Positions 1 to 8,735 of a DNA stretch of 64,000 nt are shown here, piece by piece. The number at the start of each line of letters is the position of its first letter. Position 1 is the first letter of the stretch. A model generated the notes under the pieces. The model ran no database searches and was not told where the DNA came from. It saw nothing but the letters and a program-made list of their open reading frames with translations. The translations under genes and the position numbers were made by a program. Origin of the DNA: an uncultured Muribaculaceae bacterium (GTDB lineage: Bacteria > Bacteroidota > Bacteroidia > Bacteroidales > Muribaculaceae); contig CAJTRS010000001.1 in assembly GCA_910578805.1 (NCBI GenBank), positions 25,529 to 89,528 on the forward strand. Reading direction: 5' to 3'.

Positions 1-10
1 TCATATTAAA

Positions 11-46
11 ATCCGGGTGCGGCAAACCATATTGCTACACCCGGAT
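11..46 (-). terminator. Putative terminator after the acyl-CoA ligase
   Basis: Nine-base arms ATCCGGGTG and CACCCGGAT pair perfectly, and an inner GCAA/TTGC pair extends the stem. On the minus strand the hairpin is followed by TTTTAATA, a weak T-run. It lies 29 bases past the stop of the minus-strand ligase gene. Confidence 0.55.
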
Positions 47-74
47 CATTCTTTATCATACCGAAATCACGTTA

Positions 75-1736
75 TCACTGATACAGATACCGCTTGATCG
101 ACCGCTTGGGGGTCTTTTCAAATTCATTGGCACGAAGATGTATCTCATCGACCTGTTCATACGGGGCGGTAAGGGTGTTAAGTTCCCTACGCGACCTCTC
201 CATAAGCTCCGGAAGGGAGTCGATACCCACCCGGGCAGCGTCCATAGCTTCATAATCGGGATAGACCAATGCCACCAGTTTATTGCCGCGCTCGACCACA
301 AGACTTTCCGCCACGTAAGGCATATTGTTGAGTTTGGCCTCGATCTCTTCAGGATAAATGTTCTGTCCGTTTGATGACAATATCATGGTCTTGTACCGTC
401 CCTTGATGAATATTGTGCCCGCATGGCTTATGGTGCCCATATCGCCTGTATGCAACCAGCCGTCCTTGTCAAGGACATCGCCGGTGGCCTTGGGATTCTT
501 ATAGTACCCTTTCATCACATTCTCCCCTTTCACACATATCTCGCCGGGAATGCAGGCCTCATTGTCGCTGAGCACCTTGGAATACATCAGCCCTTGCAAT
601 GTGCGTCCCGATGAGCGGGGTATGAAATCGCGCCACGGCGTAAAACTTATCAGCGGACCGCATTCCGTCATACCGTAACCCACCGAAAACGGAAACTTTA
701 TCCTGTAAAGGAATTCCTCAACTTCGGGATTCAACGGCGCACCGCCCACAATTACCTGCTCGAACTCACCGCCGAAAGCCTCCACCAGTTTCGAACATAT
801 CCTGGCATAAATCCGCTGCTTGAGTATAGGTATGGACATCAATCTCCGCACCGACGACTTGGATATTATGGGCACAAGCTGTTTTCGGTAAATCTTTTCC
901 AGAATCAGCGGCACACACAATATCAAGGTTGGTTTCACCTCCGAGAGAGCCTTCATAAGTAACTTCGGAGCAGGCAAACGACCGAACAGAGTTATGTGTG
1001 TGCCTACCGCAAGCGGGGTGAGCATATCGAATGCACACCCGTAGGCATGGGCAAGCGGTAGAAACGACAGGCATCTCGACCCCTGATAATGCAGATGCGA
1101 ACGAATACCGAACACCACATTACCACACAGATTGTTGAGCGTGAGCATAACACCCTTCGAGAATCCGGTAGTGCCTGAAGTGTAATTGATCTCGGCCACC
1201 GAATCGGGCTTGAAATACCGGTACCTGACATCTTCAGGCATAAAACCGCGTGAATACCGCTTCCTGAACGTACGCCCGAGCACATCGAGCACCTTCAGAG
1301 CCTTTCGTGACTTGCTGCGCTCCGCAATCACGTCAGAAGTATCGAGCGACATGACCACCTTGACATCGGGCATATTCTCATAGTTGAAGTTTTCCCATAG
1401 ATTGTCTGACACAAAAAGCATCACCGAATCACTGTGGTTGACTATATGCTGGGCGTCCCGGGGATTGAACTCCTGGAGTATTGGTACGATTATAGCTCCA
1501 TAGGTGATTGTAGCCATGTAAGTTACCACCCAGTTCATACTGTTCTTGCCCATAAGGGCCACCTTGTCGCCCGGCTTCACTCCGAGCATCTCAAACAATA
1601 TATGTGTGTTGGCTATACGGCGGGCAAATTCGCCATAGGTCACCGTATTGCCGGTACCATACTCGGTAAGGGCCGGAAGCGTCCAGTTGTTTCTGAAACT
1701 TTCGGCATAGATATGTAGCAGGTCTTCTTTCAACAT
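75..1736 (-). CDS. AMP-binding long-chain acyl-CoA synthetase-like ligase
   Basis: This is an ANL-superfamily adenylate-forming ligase, expected to activate a fatty or other carboxylic acid with ATP and pass it to CoA. From the start used here (553 residues) the P-loop motif TSGTTGFSKG is at 186-195, and a TGD motif and a K-x-N-G-Q-N-I-Y-P-E-E-I-E segment typical of the C-terminal swivel domain follow. The frame stays open to an ATG at 1871, but the minus-strand -7 box TATCTTTG at 1842-1849 lies downstream of that ATG, so I chose the ATG at 1736, where homology-like sequence (MLKEDLLHIY) begins. The gene is divergent from mtaB and monocistronic. The substrate cannot be read from sequence; FadD-like activity is inferred from family. 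Confidence 0.85.
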   Translation of the reverse strand: MLKEDLLHIYAESFRNNWTLPALTEYGTGNTVTYGEFARRIANTHILFEMLGVKPGDKVALMGKNSMNWVVTYMATITYGAIIVPILQEFNPRDAQHIVNHSDSVMLFVSDNLWENFNYENMPDVKVVMSLDTSDVIAERSKSRKALKVLDVLGRTFRKRYSRGFMPEDVRYRYFKPDSVAEINYTSGTTGFSKGVMLTLNNLCGNVVFGIRSHLHYQGSRCLSFLPLAHAYGCAFDMLTPLAVGTHITLFGRLPAPKLLMKALSEVKPTLILCVPLILEKIYRKQLVPIISKSSVRRLMSIPILKQRIYARICSKLVEAFGGEFEQVIVGGAPLNPEVEEFLYRIKFPFSVGYGMTECGPLISFTPWRDFIPRSSGRTLQGLMYSKVLSDNEACIPGEICVKGENVMKGYYKNPKATGDVLDKDGWLHTGDMGTISHAGTIFIKGRYKTMILSSNGQNIYPEEIEAKLNNMPYVAESLVVERGNKLVALVYPDYEAMDAARVGIDSLPELMERSRRELNTLTAPYEQVDEIHLRANEFEKTPKRSIKRYLYQ

Positions 1737-1841
1737 AGTGCTATAAATGATTGTGCTGCCGCGACATGCCCCCGCACACGACATGGCATAGGCTACCGTT
1801 ATCTTATGTAATACAACTTCGGAGAGATTCTTGTTTTGCGG

Positions 1842-1849
1842 CAAAGATA
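1842..1849 (-). promoter_or_regulatory. -7 promoter box of the acyl-CoA ligase gene
   Basis: TATCTTTG on the minus strand fits the Bacteroidetes -7 consensus TAnnTTTG. It leaves a leader of about 100 nt and argues against the upstream ATG at 1871. Confidence 0.5.
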
Positions 1850-1870
1850 ACATATTTGGGAAATCTTTCA

Positions 1871-1878
1871 TAACTTTG
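1871..1878 (+). promoter_or_regulatory. -7 promoter box of mtaB
   Basis: TAACTTTG matches TAnnTTTG and lies 25 bases before the mtaB ATG, back to back with the ligase promoter. Confidence 0.6.
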
Positions 1879-1903
1879 TATTATAAACGACGCGAATTTT
1901 CCT

Positions 1904-3223
1904 ATGACAGACAACTCCATATACTGCCGAGGCAAGGCTTTGTACCATACGTTCGGCTGCAAACTTAATTTTGCTGAAACAGCCACCCTATCCGGCTTGC
2001 TCGCCGAAAGGGGCATATTCCGTGCGGCCAAAGGTGAGAAGCCTGACATCATTGTGGTAAACACCTGTTCGGTGACAGAACTTGCCGACAAAAAATGCCG
2101 CCAGACCATTCGTTCATACTCGCGCCGCTATCCACAGGCCGCCATAGTGGTCACAGGCTGCTACGCACAACTCAAAAGCGAGGAAGCCGCATCGCTACCC
2201 GGGGTGGTCATAGTGGCAGGAGCTGACTACAAGATGAAACTCGCCGACTACATAGACCGCTGGATCGAGACACACCAAATCGAAACCGCTGTAACTCCGG
2301 CCAAGGATATCAGAGAATTCGCCCCCTCATGTTCACGCGGCGACCGCACCCGTTATTTCCTGAAAGTACAGGACGGCTGCGACTATTTCTGCACATACTG
2401 TACCATACCTTTTGCCCGCGGGCGCAGCCGCTCGGGAAACATACCCGACCTTGTGGCCCAAGCCCGTCAGGTGGCCGAAGAGGGCGGTAAGGAGATAGTG
2501 ATTACCGGAGTCAACATAGGCGATTTCGGCAAAGGGCGCGATGACACGTTTTTCGATCTGATGCAACGGCTTGACGAGGTCGAGGGCATAGAGCGTTACC
2601 GCATATCATCGATAGAGCCGAATCTGCTGACCGATGACATGATCCGCTGGGTGGCGCAGTCACGCCGGTTCATGCCACACTTCCACATACCTCTTCAGGC
2701 AGGCGATGACGATGTGCTCCGCCTCATGCGCCGGCACTATGATACAGCGCTCTTCCGCCACCGTGTGGAGACAATACGCCACCACATACCTCACGCTTTC
2801 ATAGGTGTCGATCTAATCACCGGCGCCCGTGGGGAAACACCCGAGCGGTTTGATAACTCCCGTAGGTTTGTGGAAAGCCTGCCCGTTTCACGACTCCATG
2901 TGTTCCCCTATTCCGAACGCCCGGGCACACGCGCCCTTACCGATATAGACCATGTGGTGAGCGCCGAGGAAAGACACCGGCGAGCGCGGGTCATGATAGA
3001 GATTTCCGACCGCAAATTACGCGAATTCCATGAGTCGTTCTTAGGCTCCATACGCCCCATATTGGTGGAACACACCGTGAGCGGTCACACCATGCACGGA
3101 TTCACCGACAATTACATAAAAGTTGCCATCGAGGCCTCCCCGGCATTGGCCAACAAAGTGGTCAGTGCGAGACTAACCGCCTGCGAGGGTAATGAAGAGA
3201 TGAAAGGGGCAGTAGTGATATGA
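1904..3223 (+). CDS. mtaB: tRNA t6A37 methylthiotransferase MtaB
   Basis: MtaB is a radical-SAM enzyme that adds a methylthio group to t6A at position 37 of ANN-decoding tRNAs. The 439-residue protein has the N-terminal UPF0004 domain with cluster cysteines C19 (FGCKLN), C55 and C86 (GCYAQ). The radical-SAM motif CxxxCxxC is at C159, C163 and C166 (GCDYFCTYC), and a C-terminal TRAM-like segment follows. Length and the TFGCKLNFAET opening fit MtaB/YqeV better than MiaB or RimO. Its stop overlaps the start of the glycosyltransferase gene by four bases, so the two are co-transcribed from the TAACTTTG promoter just upstream. A second t6A-modifying gene, tcdA, lies less than 2 kb downstream. Confidence 0.92.
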   Translation: MTDNSIYCRGKALYHTFGCKLNFAETATLSGLLAERGIFRAAKGEKPDIIVVNTCSVTELADKKCRQTIRSYSRRYPQAAIVVTGCYAQLKSEEAASLPGVVIVAGADYKMKLADYIDRWIETHQIETAVTPAKDIREFAPSCSRGDRTRYFLKVQDGCDYFCTYCTIPFARGRSRSGNIPDLVAQARQVAEEGGKEIVITGVNIGDFGKGRDDTFFDLMQRLDEVEGIERYRISSIEPNLLTDDMIRWVAQSRRFMPHFHIPLQAGDDDVLRLMRRHYDTALFRHRVETIRHHIPHAFIGVDLITGARGETPERFDNSRRFVESLPVSRLHVFPYSERPGTRALTDIDHVVSAEERHRRARVMIEISDRKLREFHESFLGSIRPILVEHTVSGHTMHGFTDNYIKVAIEASPALANKVVSARLTACEGNEEMKGAVVI

Positions 3224-4245
3224 CAACAATGGTAACACCCTCGGCAACAGTGGCCGTAGTGATTCTGAACTGGAACGGCAGCCATCTGTTGCAGAAATTT
3301 CTGCCGTCGGTAGTGCGGCACACCGATCCCGCCACAGGCACAGTCATAGTGGCCGATAACGGAAGCAGCGATGACTCCCTACAGGTGCTTGACCGTCAGT
3401 TTCCGGAAGTGGAAGTAATAAAATTTGACAAAAATTATGGATTTGCCGAAGGCTACAACCGCGCCCTGCGCATATGTGCCGACCGCGGTTATACCTATGC
3501 CGTGCTCCTCAACTCCGATGTTGCCGTAAGCGACCGTTGGCTCGAGCCGCTTTTCACCTATATGACCACCCACCCCGATGTGGCCGCATGCCAGCCCAAG
3601 ATACTGTCATACCGCCACCCCGAATATTTCGAATATGCCGGAGCCTGCGGTGGATTCATTGACCGTAACGGATATCCCTATTGCCGCGGACGCATATTCA
3701 CCACCGTAGAGAAGGACCTCGGACAATATGACACACCCACCGACATATTCTGGGCTTCGGGAGCAGCTCTCACCGTGCGACTCAGCGACTATTTTGCCGC
3801 CGGAGGACTCGATCCGGCATTCTTCGCCCACATGGAGGAGATAGACCTGTGCTGGCGCATGCAGCTGCTCGGCAAGCGCATATCCGTAGTGCCGAAAAGC
3901 CACATTTATCATTTAGGCGGAGGAAGCCTTGACGCATCAGACCCACGGAAAACGTATCTAAACTTCCGTAACAACCTGCTGATGCTGCACAAGAATCTCC
4001 CCACGGGCATACGCCGCCGCACCCTGTTTGTGCGCCGCCTGCTCGACACCATGGCCTGGGGCAAATTCGTAGCCACATTCTCATGGCGCAATGCCGGTGC
4101 CATATGGCGCGCCCACCGCGACTTCGCCAAAATGCGTAAAGCATATACCACGTCACCACAGACCGATCTGCTCCACACCGTGCCGCCACGCCCCAACATA
4201 CTTACCGACTACTATCTACGCCGTCACACCACCTGGCGCCGCTGA
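3220..4245 (+). CDS. Glycosyltransferase family 2
   Basis: This 341-residue protein is a GT-A-fold family 2 transferase. It opens with a V-V-I-L-N-W-N-G strand after about 10 residues, followed by the nucleotide-binding ADNGSSDDS segment, a KNYGFAEGYN motif, an LLNSDV segment corresponding to the metal-binding DxD region, and an acidic E-E-I-D-L-C-W-R motif typical of rhamnosyltransferase-like members. It has no clear transmembrane segment, so it probably acts at the inner face of the cytoplasmic membrane on a cell-surface glycan. The start overlaps the mtaB stop (ATGA), indicating translational coupling. The sugar and acceptor cannot be deduced. Confidence 0.85.
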   Translation: MTTMVTPSATVAVVILNWNGSHLLQKFLPSVVRHTDPATGTVIVADNGSSDDSLQVLDRQFPEVEVIKFDKNYGFAEGYNRALRICADRGYTYAVLLNSDVAVSDRWLEPLFTYMTTHPDVAACQPKILSYRHPEYFEYAGACGGFIDRNGYPYCRGRIFTTVEKDLGQYDTPTDIFWASGAALTVRLSDYFAAGGLDPAFFAHMEEIDLCWRMQLLGKRISVVPKSHIYHLGGGSLDASDPRKTYLNFRNNLLMLHKNLPTGIRRRTLFVRRLLDTMAWGKFVATFSWRNAGAIWRAHRDFAKMRKAYTTSPQTDLLHTVPPRPNILTDYYLRRHTTWRR

Positions 4246-4277
4246 CCACCTACACACACAATCCTACCACACGTTAC

Positions 4278-4302
4278 GATATGGCTACATGGCTGCCATA
4301 TC
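4278..4302 (+). other. Hairpin after the glycosyltransferase gene
   Basis: GATATGGC and GCCATATC form a perfect 8-bp stem with a 9-nt loop. An eight-T run occurs only at about 4336-4343, some 34 bases further on, so this is at best a weak or Rho-assisted terminator. Confidence 0.3.
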
Positions 4303-4422
4303 AGCCTCGCCACACACCTCAGCGCCACCCAAACCTTTTTTTTAAATCTCTTAAAAGCAACAAGATTCTCGGAGGAATACGAAAAGGGTCGTAAGGGTGA
4401 TGCGGGGTTGGCATAATTTTCT

Positions 4423-4430
4423 TAAATTTG
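4423..4430 (+). promoter_or_regulatory. -7 promoter box of a lipoprotein gene
   Basis: TAAATTTG matches TAnnTTTG. Initiation just downstream favours the ATG at 4455 over the TTG at 4428 or the ATG at 4434. Confidence 0.6.
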
Positions 4431-4454
4431 CACATGATAATTCCGACTGCCACT

Positions 4455-5030
4455 ATGAAACTTATTTACGTATTCACTGCTATAGCCCTTACAGCCACAT
4501 CGTGCGGAAACTCTACGGAAAATGCCACTGATGTGACCGATATATCCGATGCTCCCGAAGTGGTTGACTTAACCGGCAACAGCCATGCCCCTCGCACCAT
4601 AATGCACATTGACAGTCTTGCCAATCAGGCCGATTTCCTGACCACAGGCGAAGGAGTGAGCGTACTGGTGGCTTATGCCGAAGTCATCGACGAGTCACTG
4701 AAAGCCGGCAAGGTAAAGTCGGCCTATGAAACCATGCGCAAGTTTGTGGACCTATACAATATTGTCAACAATAACCACCGTCAGGAATTCCGGTCGGCCG
4801 TAGAAAAGATCAAGCGCTCGTCAGGTGCTGACCTTACGGCTATGGCCGATAAATACCGCGAGAAACTGTCGGATTACGACGACGCCTCGGGACTCATAAA
4901 CTTCGCGCCAAAAAACGATGACGCAAAGCCTGACTCCACCGCCACAGAAACTCATACTCCCGACGGCAATGGTAATGACTCAACGGCTCAGGCAGAACCG
5001 GAAGCGGTAACTTTTATTGATATGGATTAA
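4455..5030 (+). CDS. Hypothetical lipoprotein
   Basis: The protein is not recognised as a named family. From the ATG at 4455 it has 191 residues and begins with a lipoprotein signal (MKLIYVFTAIALTATSC), with the lipidated cysteine at residue 17. A helical middle region follows (LANQADFLTTGEGVSVLVAYAE, then a Lys-rich amphipathic stretch), and the tail is rich in Asp, Thr, Pro and Glu. The start is set by the promoter at 4423-4430. It is probably a periplasmic or outer-membrane lipoprotein. Its 3' end overlaps the convergent tcdA gene by 17 bases. Confidence 0.75.
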   Translation: MKLIYVFTAIALTATSCGNSTENATDVTDISDAPEVVDLTGNSHAPRTIMHIDSLANQADFLTTGEGVSVLVAYAEVIDESLKAGKVKSAYETMRKFVDLYNIVNNNHRQEFRSAVEKIKRSSGADLTAMADKYREKLSDYDDASGLINFAPKNDDAKPDSTATETHTPDGNGNDSTAQAEPEAVTFIDMD

Positions 5031-5790
5031 GTTTGCTCTTCCTGTAGATATCCTCCATAACCAATCCGGCAAGTGTCATGCCGAAAATAGCCGTGATATG
5101 ACACATAGCTCCGTTTAGAGCCACCTTGTCAAAAGTCATGGCACCGGTTGCGTCATCAGCCTCACCGAGATTCGGAAGAAGTTCGTCGGAATACACACAT
5201 CGGAATTTACGACGCGGCATTTCGCCGCTTTTCTTGAATTTGCGCCGTAGAGCGGCAGCAAGCGGACACCCTTTTACTTTCCAGAACTCGGCGACGCCGA
5301 TGCGCGTCGGGTCCATCTTCATGGCTGCGCCCATCGAAGAAAACAGTGTGGCACGAGAAGCAGAAGCCCTGCGGATAAGCAATGCCTTGTGGGCAAGTGA
5401 ATCAATGGCATCGATCACATAATCATATCCGTCAAGATCAAACTGACAGGCCGTGTCAGCCGTATATAAAACTTCGCGGGCATCTACTGCCACGTCAGGA
5501 TTAATCTCCTTAAGCCTGCGGGCAAGCACCTCCACTTTGCTTTGTCCTATGGTCGATGTGGTGGCCATAAGCTGACGGTTGACGTTGGAAGCCGCCACTG
5601 TGTCGGCATCGACTATGGTTATATGCCCCACTCCGCTGCGCACAAGCGCCTCGGCGGTCCAGCTACCCACACCACCAACACCGAACACCACCGCACGGCA
5701 CCCGCCTATGGCCTGCATGATACCGCTGCCAACCAAGCGGTTGACTCGGTTAAATATGTCAAGGTTTTCTCTATTGTCCACAGACATCAA
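5014..5790 (-). CDS. tcdA: tRNA cyclic t6A37 synthase TcdA (ThiF/E1-like)
   Basis: TcdA is an E1-like enzyme that uses ATP to dehydrate t6A37 in tRNA to its cyclic form. The 258-residue protein carries the ThiF/MoeB nucleotide-binding motif GVGGVGS near residues 37-43, the IVDADTVAASNVNRQ acidic segment, and a YVIDAIDSLAHK motif, all hallmarks of the CsdL/TcdA branch. The partner cysteine desulfurase CsdA is not in this window. The start overlaps the end of the upstream NlpC/P60 gene by four bases, so both are one transcript. The 3' end overlaps the opposing lipoprotein gene by 17 bases. Confidence 0.88.
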   Translation of the reverse strand: MMSVDNRENLDIFNRVNRLVGSGIMQAIGGCRAVVFGVGGVGSWTAEALVRSGVGHITIVDADTVAASNVNRQLMATTSTIGQSKVEVLARRLKEINPDVAVDAREVLYTADTACQFDLDGYDYVIDAIDSLAHKALLIRRASASRATLFSSMGAAMKMDPTRIGVAEFWKVKGCPLAAALRRKFKKSGEMPRRKFRCVYSDELLPNLGEADDATGAMTFDKVALNGAMCHITAIFGMTLAGLVMEDIYRKSKLNPYQ

Positions 5791-6653
5791 TCGAAAAATT
5801 CAGAAATCATAGTCACACACTCCTCTGTATCGGCCTCGTGGGCAATCTGAGGTTCTGCCGACGATGACGATACAGCCATGTCGCGCGCCACGGCCGGTGC
5901 CTCAGATGCAGGTATTTCTATGGCCGAAGCTCTTAACCTGGAAGCCGGTGATGCCGGTTGCGCTTCACTTCGGGTATTTCCGGCAAGCAATACCGATGGA
6001 GCCGAAGGAGTTTCAGGAACAACGGCAGGAGCCTCCGGCCGGTCGGACTTACGGACCGGTTTCTTGCCGGTACCGGTTTTGCGTCCGGATTTCACCATGG
6101 CGTAATATTTATCCACACGGCCCGCCCCTACAAAACGGGAGTCAAAATAAGGCGACGAGAGCGGAGTGATAACCACTCCGCGCGATGATGACGCATGTAT
6201 CATGTTACCATCACCCACATATATGCCCACATGACCTACCTTCGAGCCGCCGTTAAGCGAGAAAAAAACCAAGTCGCCCACTTGGAGCGCTCCACGGCTT
6301 ATGTCTGTACAGAAATCGCTCTGCTGTGCCGATGTGCGCGGCAACTTTATGTCGAGCGCACGGCTATAGACCTGCGACACGAATCCCGAGCAGTCCACAC
6401 CGTTACGGTCGTTACCACCGTAACGGTATCGCGTGCCTATCCAAGAATCGGCCTCGCGCAGAAGTGCATGAGCCGGCTGTGGCATATCGCTGTCAAATGT
6501 AATATGACGCGGAGTCTCCGTACGCGTTGCACCCAAAGAGGAACTCTTCCGTGAGGACGCATGCTTCGAGGAGCCGCACGATGAGGCCATTGCCGCCAGC
6601 ATCGCAGCCGACACAATCAAGACATATAAATTAAGGCGTTTAAGTCTCATCAT
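5787..6653 (-). CDS. NlpC/P60 cell-wall peptidase lipoprotein
   Basis: This is a secreted gamma-D-glutamyl-diamino-acid endopeptidase-type lipoprotein, expected to cut peptidoglycan stem peptides. From the ATG at 6653 (288 residues) there is a signal peptide with a lipobox cysteine at residue 26 (AMASSC). The NlpC/P60 domain follows, with catalytic Cys88 (DCSGF), His141 (VGHVGIY) and His153 (MIHASS). After the domain comes a tail of about 90 residues rich in Lys, Pro, Ser and Ala, ending in an acidic segment, which is unusual for the family. The -7 box at 6695-6702 lies downstream of the longest possible start (6707), so the shorter start is preferred. It is followed by tcdA with a 4-base overlap. 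Confidence 0.88.
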   Translation of the reverse strand: MMRLKRLNLYVLIVSAAMLAAMASSCGSSKHASSRKSSSLGATRTETPRHITFDSDMPQPAHALLREADSWIGTRYRYGGNDRNGVDCSGFVSQVYSRALDIKLPRTSAQQSDFCTDISRGALQVGDLVFFSLNGGSKVGHVGIYVGDGNMIHASSSRGVVITPLSSPYFDSRFVGAGRVDKYYAMVKSGRKTGTGKKPVRKSDRPEAPAVVPETPSAPSVLLAGNTRSEAQPASPASRLRASAIEIPASEAPAVARDMAVSSSSAEPQIAHEADTEECVTMISEFFD

Positions 6654-6694
6654 ACGATAAGAATATGTGTTTCGGTGTTTTTTTGTCGTCACTT

Positions 6695-6702
6695 CAAAAT
6701 TA
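6695..6702 (-). promoter_or_regulatory. -7 promoter box of the NlpC/P60-tcdA operon
   Basis: TAATTTTG on the minus strand matches TAnnTTTG, about 40 bases before the chosen ATG. Confidence 0.5.
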
Positions 6703-6850
6703 ATCAAAAATTCAGTCGTCTCGGCAATACGAATGACGATTTTATATTATTTTTCACTTTTATAGGGTAAAAAAGGCTTAAAACGAGATTGTAATAGATT
6801 AAATCAGTTTAAATTACATTTTTATGATAATCATCGTAAGAATTATGCGT

Positions 6851-6858
6851 TATATTTG
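6851..6858 (+). promoter_or_regulatory. -7 promoter box of htrA
   Basis: TATATTTG matches TAnnTTTG and lies 65 bases upstream of the htrA ATG. The AT-rich region between the two divergent genes holds no other recognisable element. Confidence 0.6.
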
Positions 6859-6922
6859 CACACGAAACCCAAACGTTAAAAATTAACATTTACACCAATT
6901 ACGTTTTAACAAATCATTCATT

Positions 6923-8422
6923 ATGAAACTTAACGGAAAACACCTATTTATCATCGCATTCCTTTCGCTGGCATTTGCCGCATGGGCCACAACGCGCAGC
7001 GACAGCCGGGATTCGGACACCGGCGAGTTTCTTACGGTAGCACACCGCGCACCGGCAAACACCGACTTTACCGTAGCGGCCGAATCATCGATAAACGGAG
7101 TGGTAAGCATCAAAAGTTTTGCGTCAAGGCGCGGCAATGTTTACAACAACTCTCCTTACATGTTTGACGACCCGTTTTTTGAGTTCTTCTTCGGTTCGCC
7201 CAACGGAGGTTCGCGCCGCTCGCCCCGCCAGCAGCGCAACGATGAGAGCGACCAGCAGCAGACAGGCCTCGGATCGGGTGTGATCATCACCCCCGACGGA
7301 TATATAGTGACCAACAACCATGTCATAAGCAATGCCGACAGGCTCGAAGTGACACTCAACGACGGAAGCACTTTCAACGCCGAAGTAATCGGCGCCGACC
7401 CCGCCACCGATCTGGCTTTGCTGAAAATAGACGCCGATGGACTCAAACCCATACCGATGGGCGACAGCGATGCCCTTAAAGTAGGCGAATGGGTCCTCGC
7501 CGTGGGCAATCCGTTCGGCCTGACCTCCACAGTTACAGCCGGAATAGTCAGCGCCAAGGCACGCAGCATATCCTCGTCTGTCAACACCCGTCAGAAAATG
7601 GGCATAGAATCCTACATACAGACCGATGCCGCCGTCAATCCCGGCAACTCGGGCGGAGCATTGGTAAACCTCAACGGCGAACTTGTGGGCATCAACACCG
7701 CCATATATTCCCAGACAGGCAATTACGCAGGTCATTCTTTTGCCATACCGGTAGCCATGGTGGCCAAGATAGCTTCGGACATCAAGCAATACGGCACAGT
7801 CCAGCGCGCCATACTCGGAGTCACTTACACCGAACTCGATGCCAAAACCGCCAAGGAAAAAGGAATCGACAAAGTCAACAACGGCATTCTTGTGATGGAG
7901 GTTGCGGACCGCTCCGCGGCTAAAGAGGCCGGACTGGAACCGGGCGATGTAATCATAGCCATCAACAATAATCCCACTCACACATCGTCACAACTCATGG
8001 AACAGATGAGCCGTATGAGTCCGGGCGACACCATCAATATAGCCTATGTACGCAACAACAGCACCCATGTCACCACAGCCACCCTCTATAACGACCAGGG
8101 CAGCACACGCATCAAACAGGCGGCTTCGGTAACCCAGCTCGGTTGCGCGTTCAAAAAACTCTCCGACGAGACCAAGAAGCAGCTTAAGATATCCTACGGT
8201 GTGCAGGTAGCCGGACTTAAAGATGGCAAATTCCGCGATGCCGGCATAAAGGAAGGCTTCATAATACTTGACATCAACAATGCCCGCGTCAACTCGGCCG
8301 ATGATGTGGAAAAGGTGTTCAACTCCATTATGAAATCAGAGGAATATGACCATGTGATGTTCATCACCGGCCTCTACCCGACCGGCAAAAAGATGTACTA
8401 CGCCGTGGACCTCGCCGACTGA
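6923..8422 (+). CDS. degP: Periplasmic serine protease HtrA/DegP (Do family)
   Basis: This ATP-independent trypsin-like protease and chaperone degrades misfolded envelope proteins. The 499-residue protein has a signal peptide (about 1-22), then a protease domain with the triad His133 (TNNHVIS), Asp163 (ATDLALL) and Ser243 (PGNSGG). Two PDZ domains follow, the first beginning near VQRAILGVTYTEL and the second covering the last 100 residues. Length and order are those of classical Do proteases. A glycine/glutamine-rich loop near 92-115 precedes the protease core. It is transcribed alone from the TATATTTG promoter and ends at a strong terminator. Confidence 0.95.
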   Translation: MKLNGKHLFIIAFLSLAFAAWATTRSDSRDSDTGEFLTVAHRAPANTDFTVAAESSINGVVSIKSFASRRGNVYNNSPYMFDDPFFEFFFGSPNGGSRRSPRQQRNDESDQQQTGLGSGVIITPDGYIVTNNHVISNADRLEVTLNDGSTFNAEVIGADPATDLALLKIDADGLKPIPMGDSDALKVGEWVLAVGNPFGLTSTVTAGIVSAKARSISSSVNTRQKMGIESYIQTDAAVNPGNSGGALVNLNGELVGINTAIYSQTGNYAGHSFAIPVAMVAKIASDIKQYGTVQRAILGVTYTELDAKTAKEKGIDKVNNGILVMEVADRSAAKEAGLEPGDVIIAINNNPTHTSSQLMEQMSRMSPGDTINIAYVRNNSTHVTTATLYNDQGSTRIKQAASVTQLGCAFKKLSDETKKQLKISYGVQVAGLKDGKFRDAGIKEGFIILDINNARVNSADDVEKVFNSIMKSEEYDHVMFITGLYPTGKKMYYAVDLAD

Positions 8423-8455
8423 CCTGCTCCCCTGACACAACATTACCGAACACAA

Positions 8456-8496
8456 ACAAGCCTTGCCCGAAAATCAGTGGGACAAGGCTTGTTTTT
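8456..8496 (+). terminator. Intrinsic terminator of htrA
   Basis: Arms AACAAGCCTTG and CAAGGCTTGTT pair perfectly over 11 bp and are followed by a T-run, 34 bases after the htrA stop. Confidence 0.9.
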
Positions 8497-8514
8497 TAAT
8501 ATAACGGTTTATAC

Positions 8515-8667
8515 CTATATGGTTAGGACTCGCACATCTGCTGACGTATTCACTATGTCCCTGTCATCTGACACCAATATCAGATTATTTTTCCTACAGA
8601 ACTCTATATAATACGCATCATTGAAGTCAGGACTATCGCCTTCCGTCACATAGAGATCAATATCCAA
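8515..8667 (-). pseudogene. PIN-domain toxin fossil (C-terminal part only)
   Basis: No complete gene is present in this 313-base gap, but reading the minus strand from 8667 to a TAG at 8515 gives 50 residues with the look of a PIN-domain C-terminus. A DSPDFNDAYYIEF segment precedes KNNLILVSDDRD, then a short linker and VRVLTI, as in the last helix-strand-acidic-strand unit of VapC-like nucleases. The N-terminal half with the first catalytic Asp is absent. The upstream sequence runs straight into a terminator hairpin, and there is no plausible start or antitoxin. I read it as the remnant of a toxin gene cut off by a deletion. This is a by-eye call. Confidence 0.55.
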
Positions 8668-8675
8668 CGTGTGAC

Positions 8676-8707
8676 AAAGAAGCCCGGACCACAAAGGTCC
8701 GGGCTTC
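8676..8707 (-). terminator. Terminator of the chitobiase-repeat protein gene
   Basis: A perfect 12-bp inverted repeat (GAAGCCCGGACC, 5-base loop) lies 28 bases past the stop and is followed on the minus strand by TTTGTC. Confidence 0.75.
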
Positions 8708-8735
8708 AGGTTATATCAGTGCAGATGTCGCGTGA

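Noticed and set aside
7124..7981. Long minus-strand open frame of 285 codons inside htrA
   Set aside because: It is a GC-frame shadow of a well-supported protease gene and shows no domain-like sequence.
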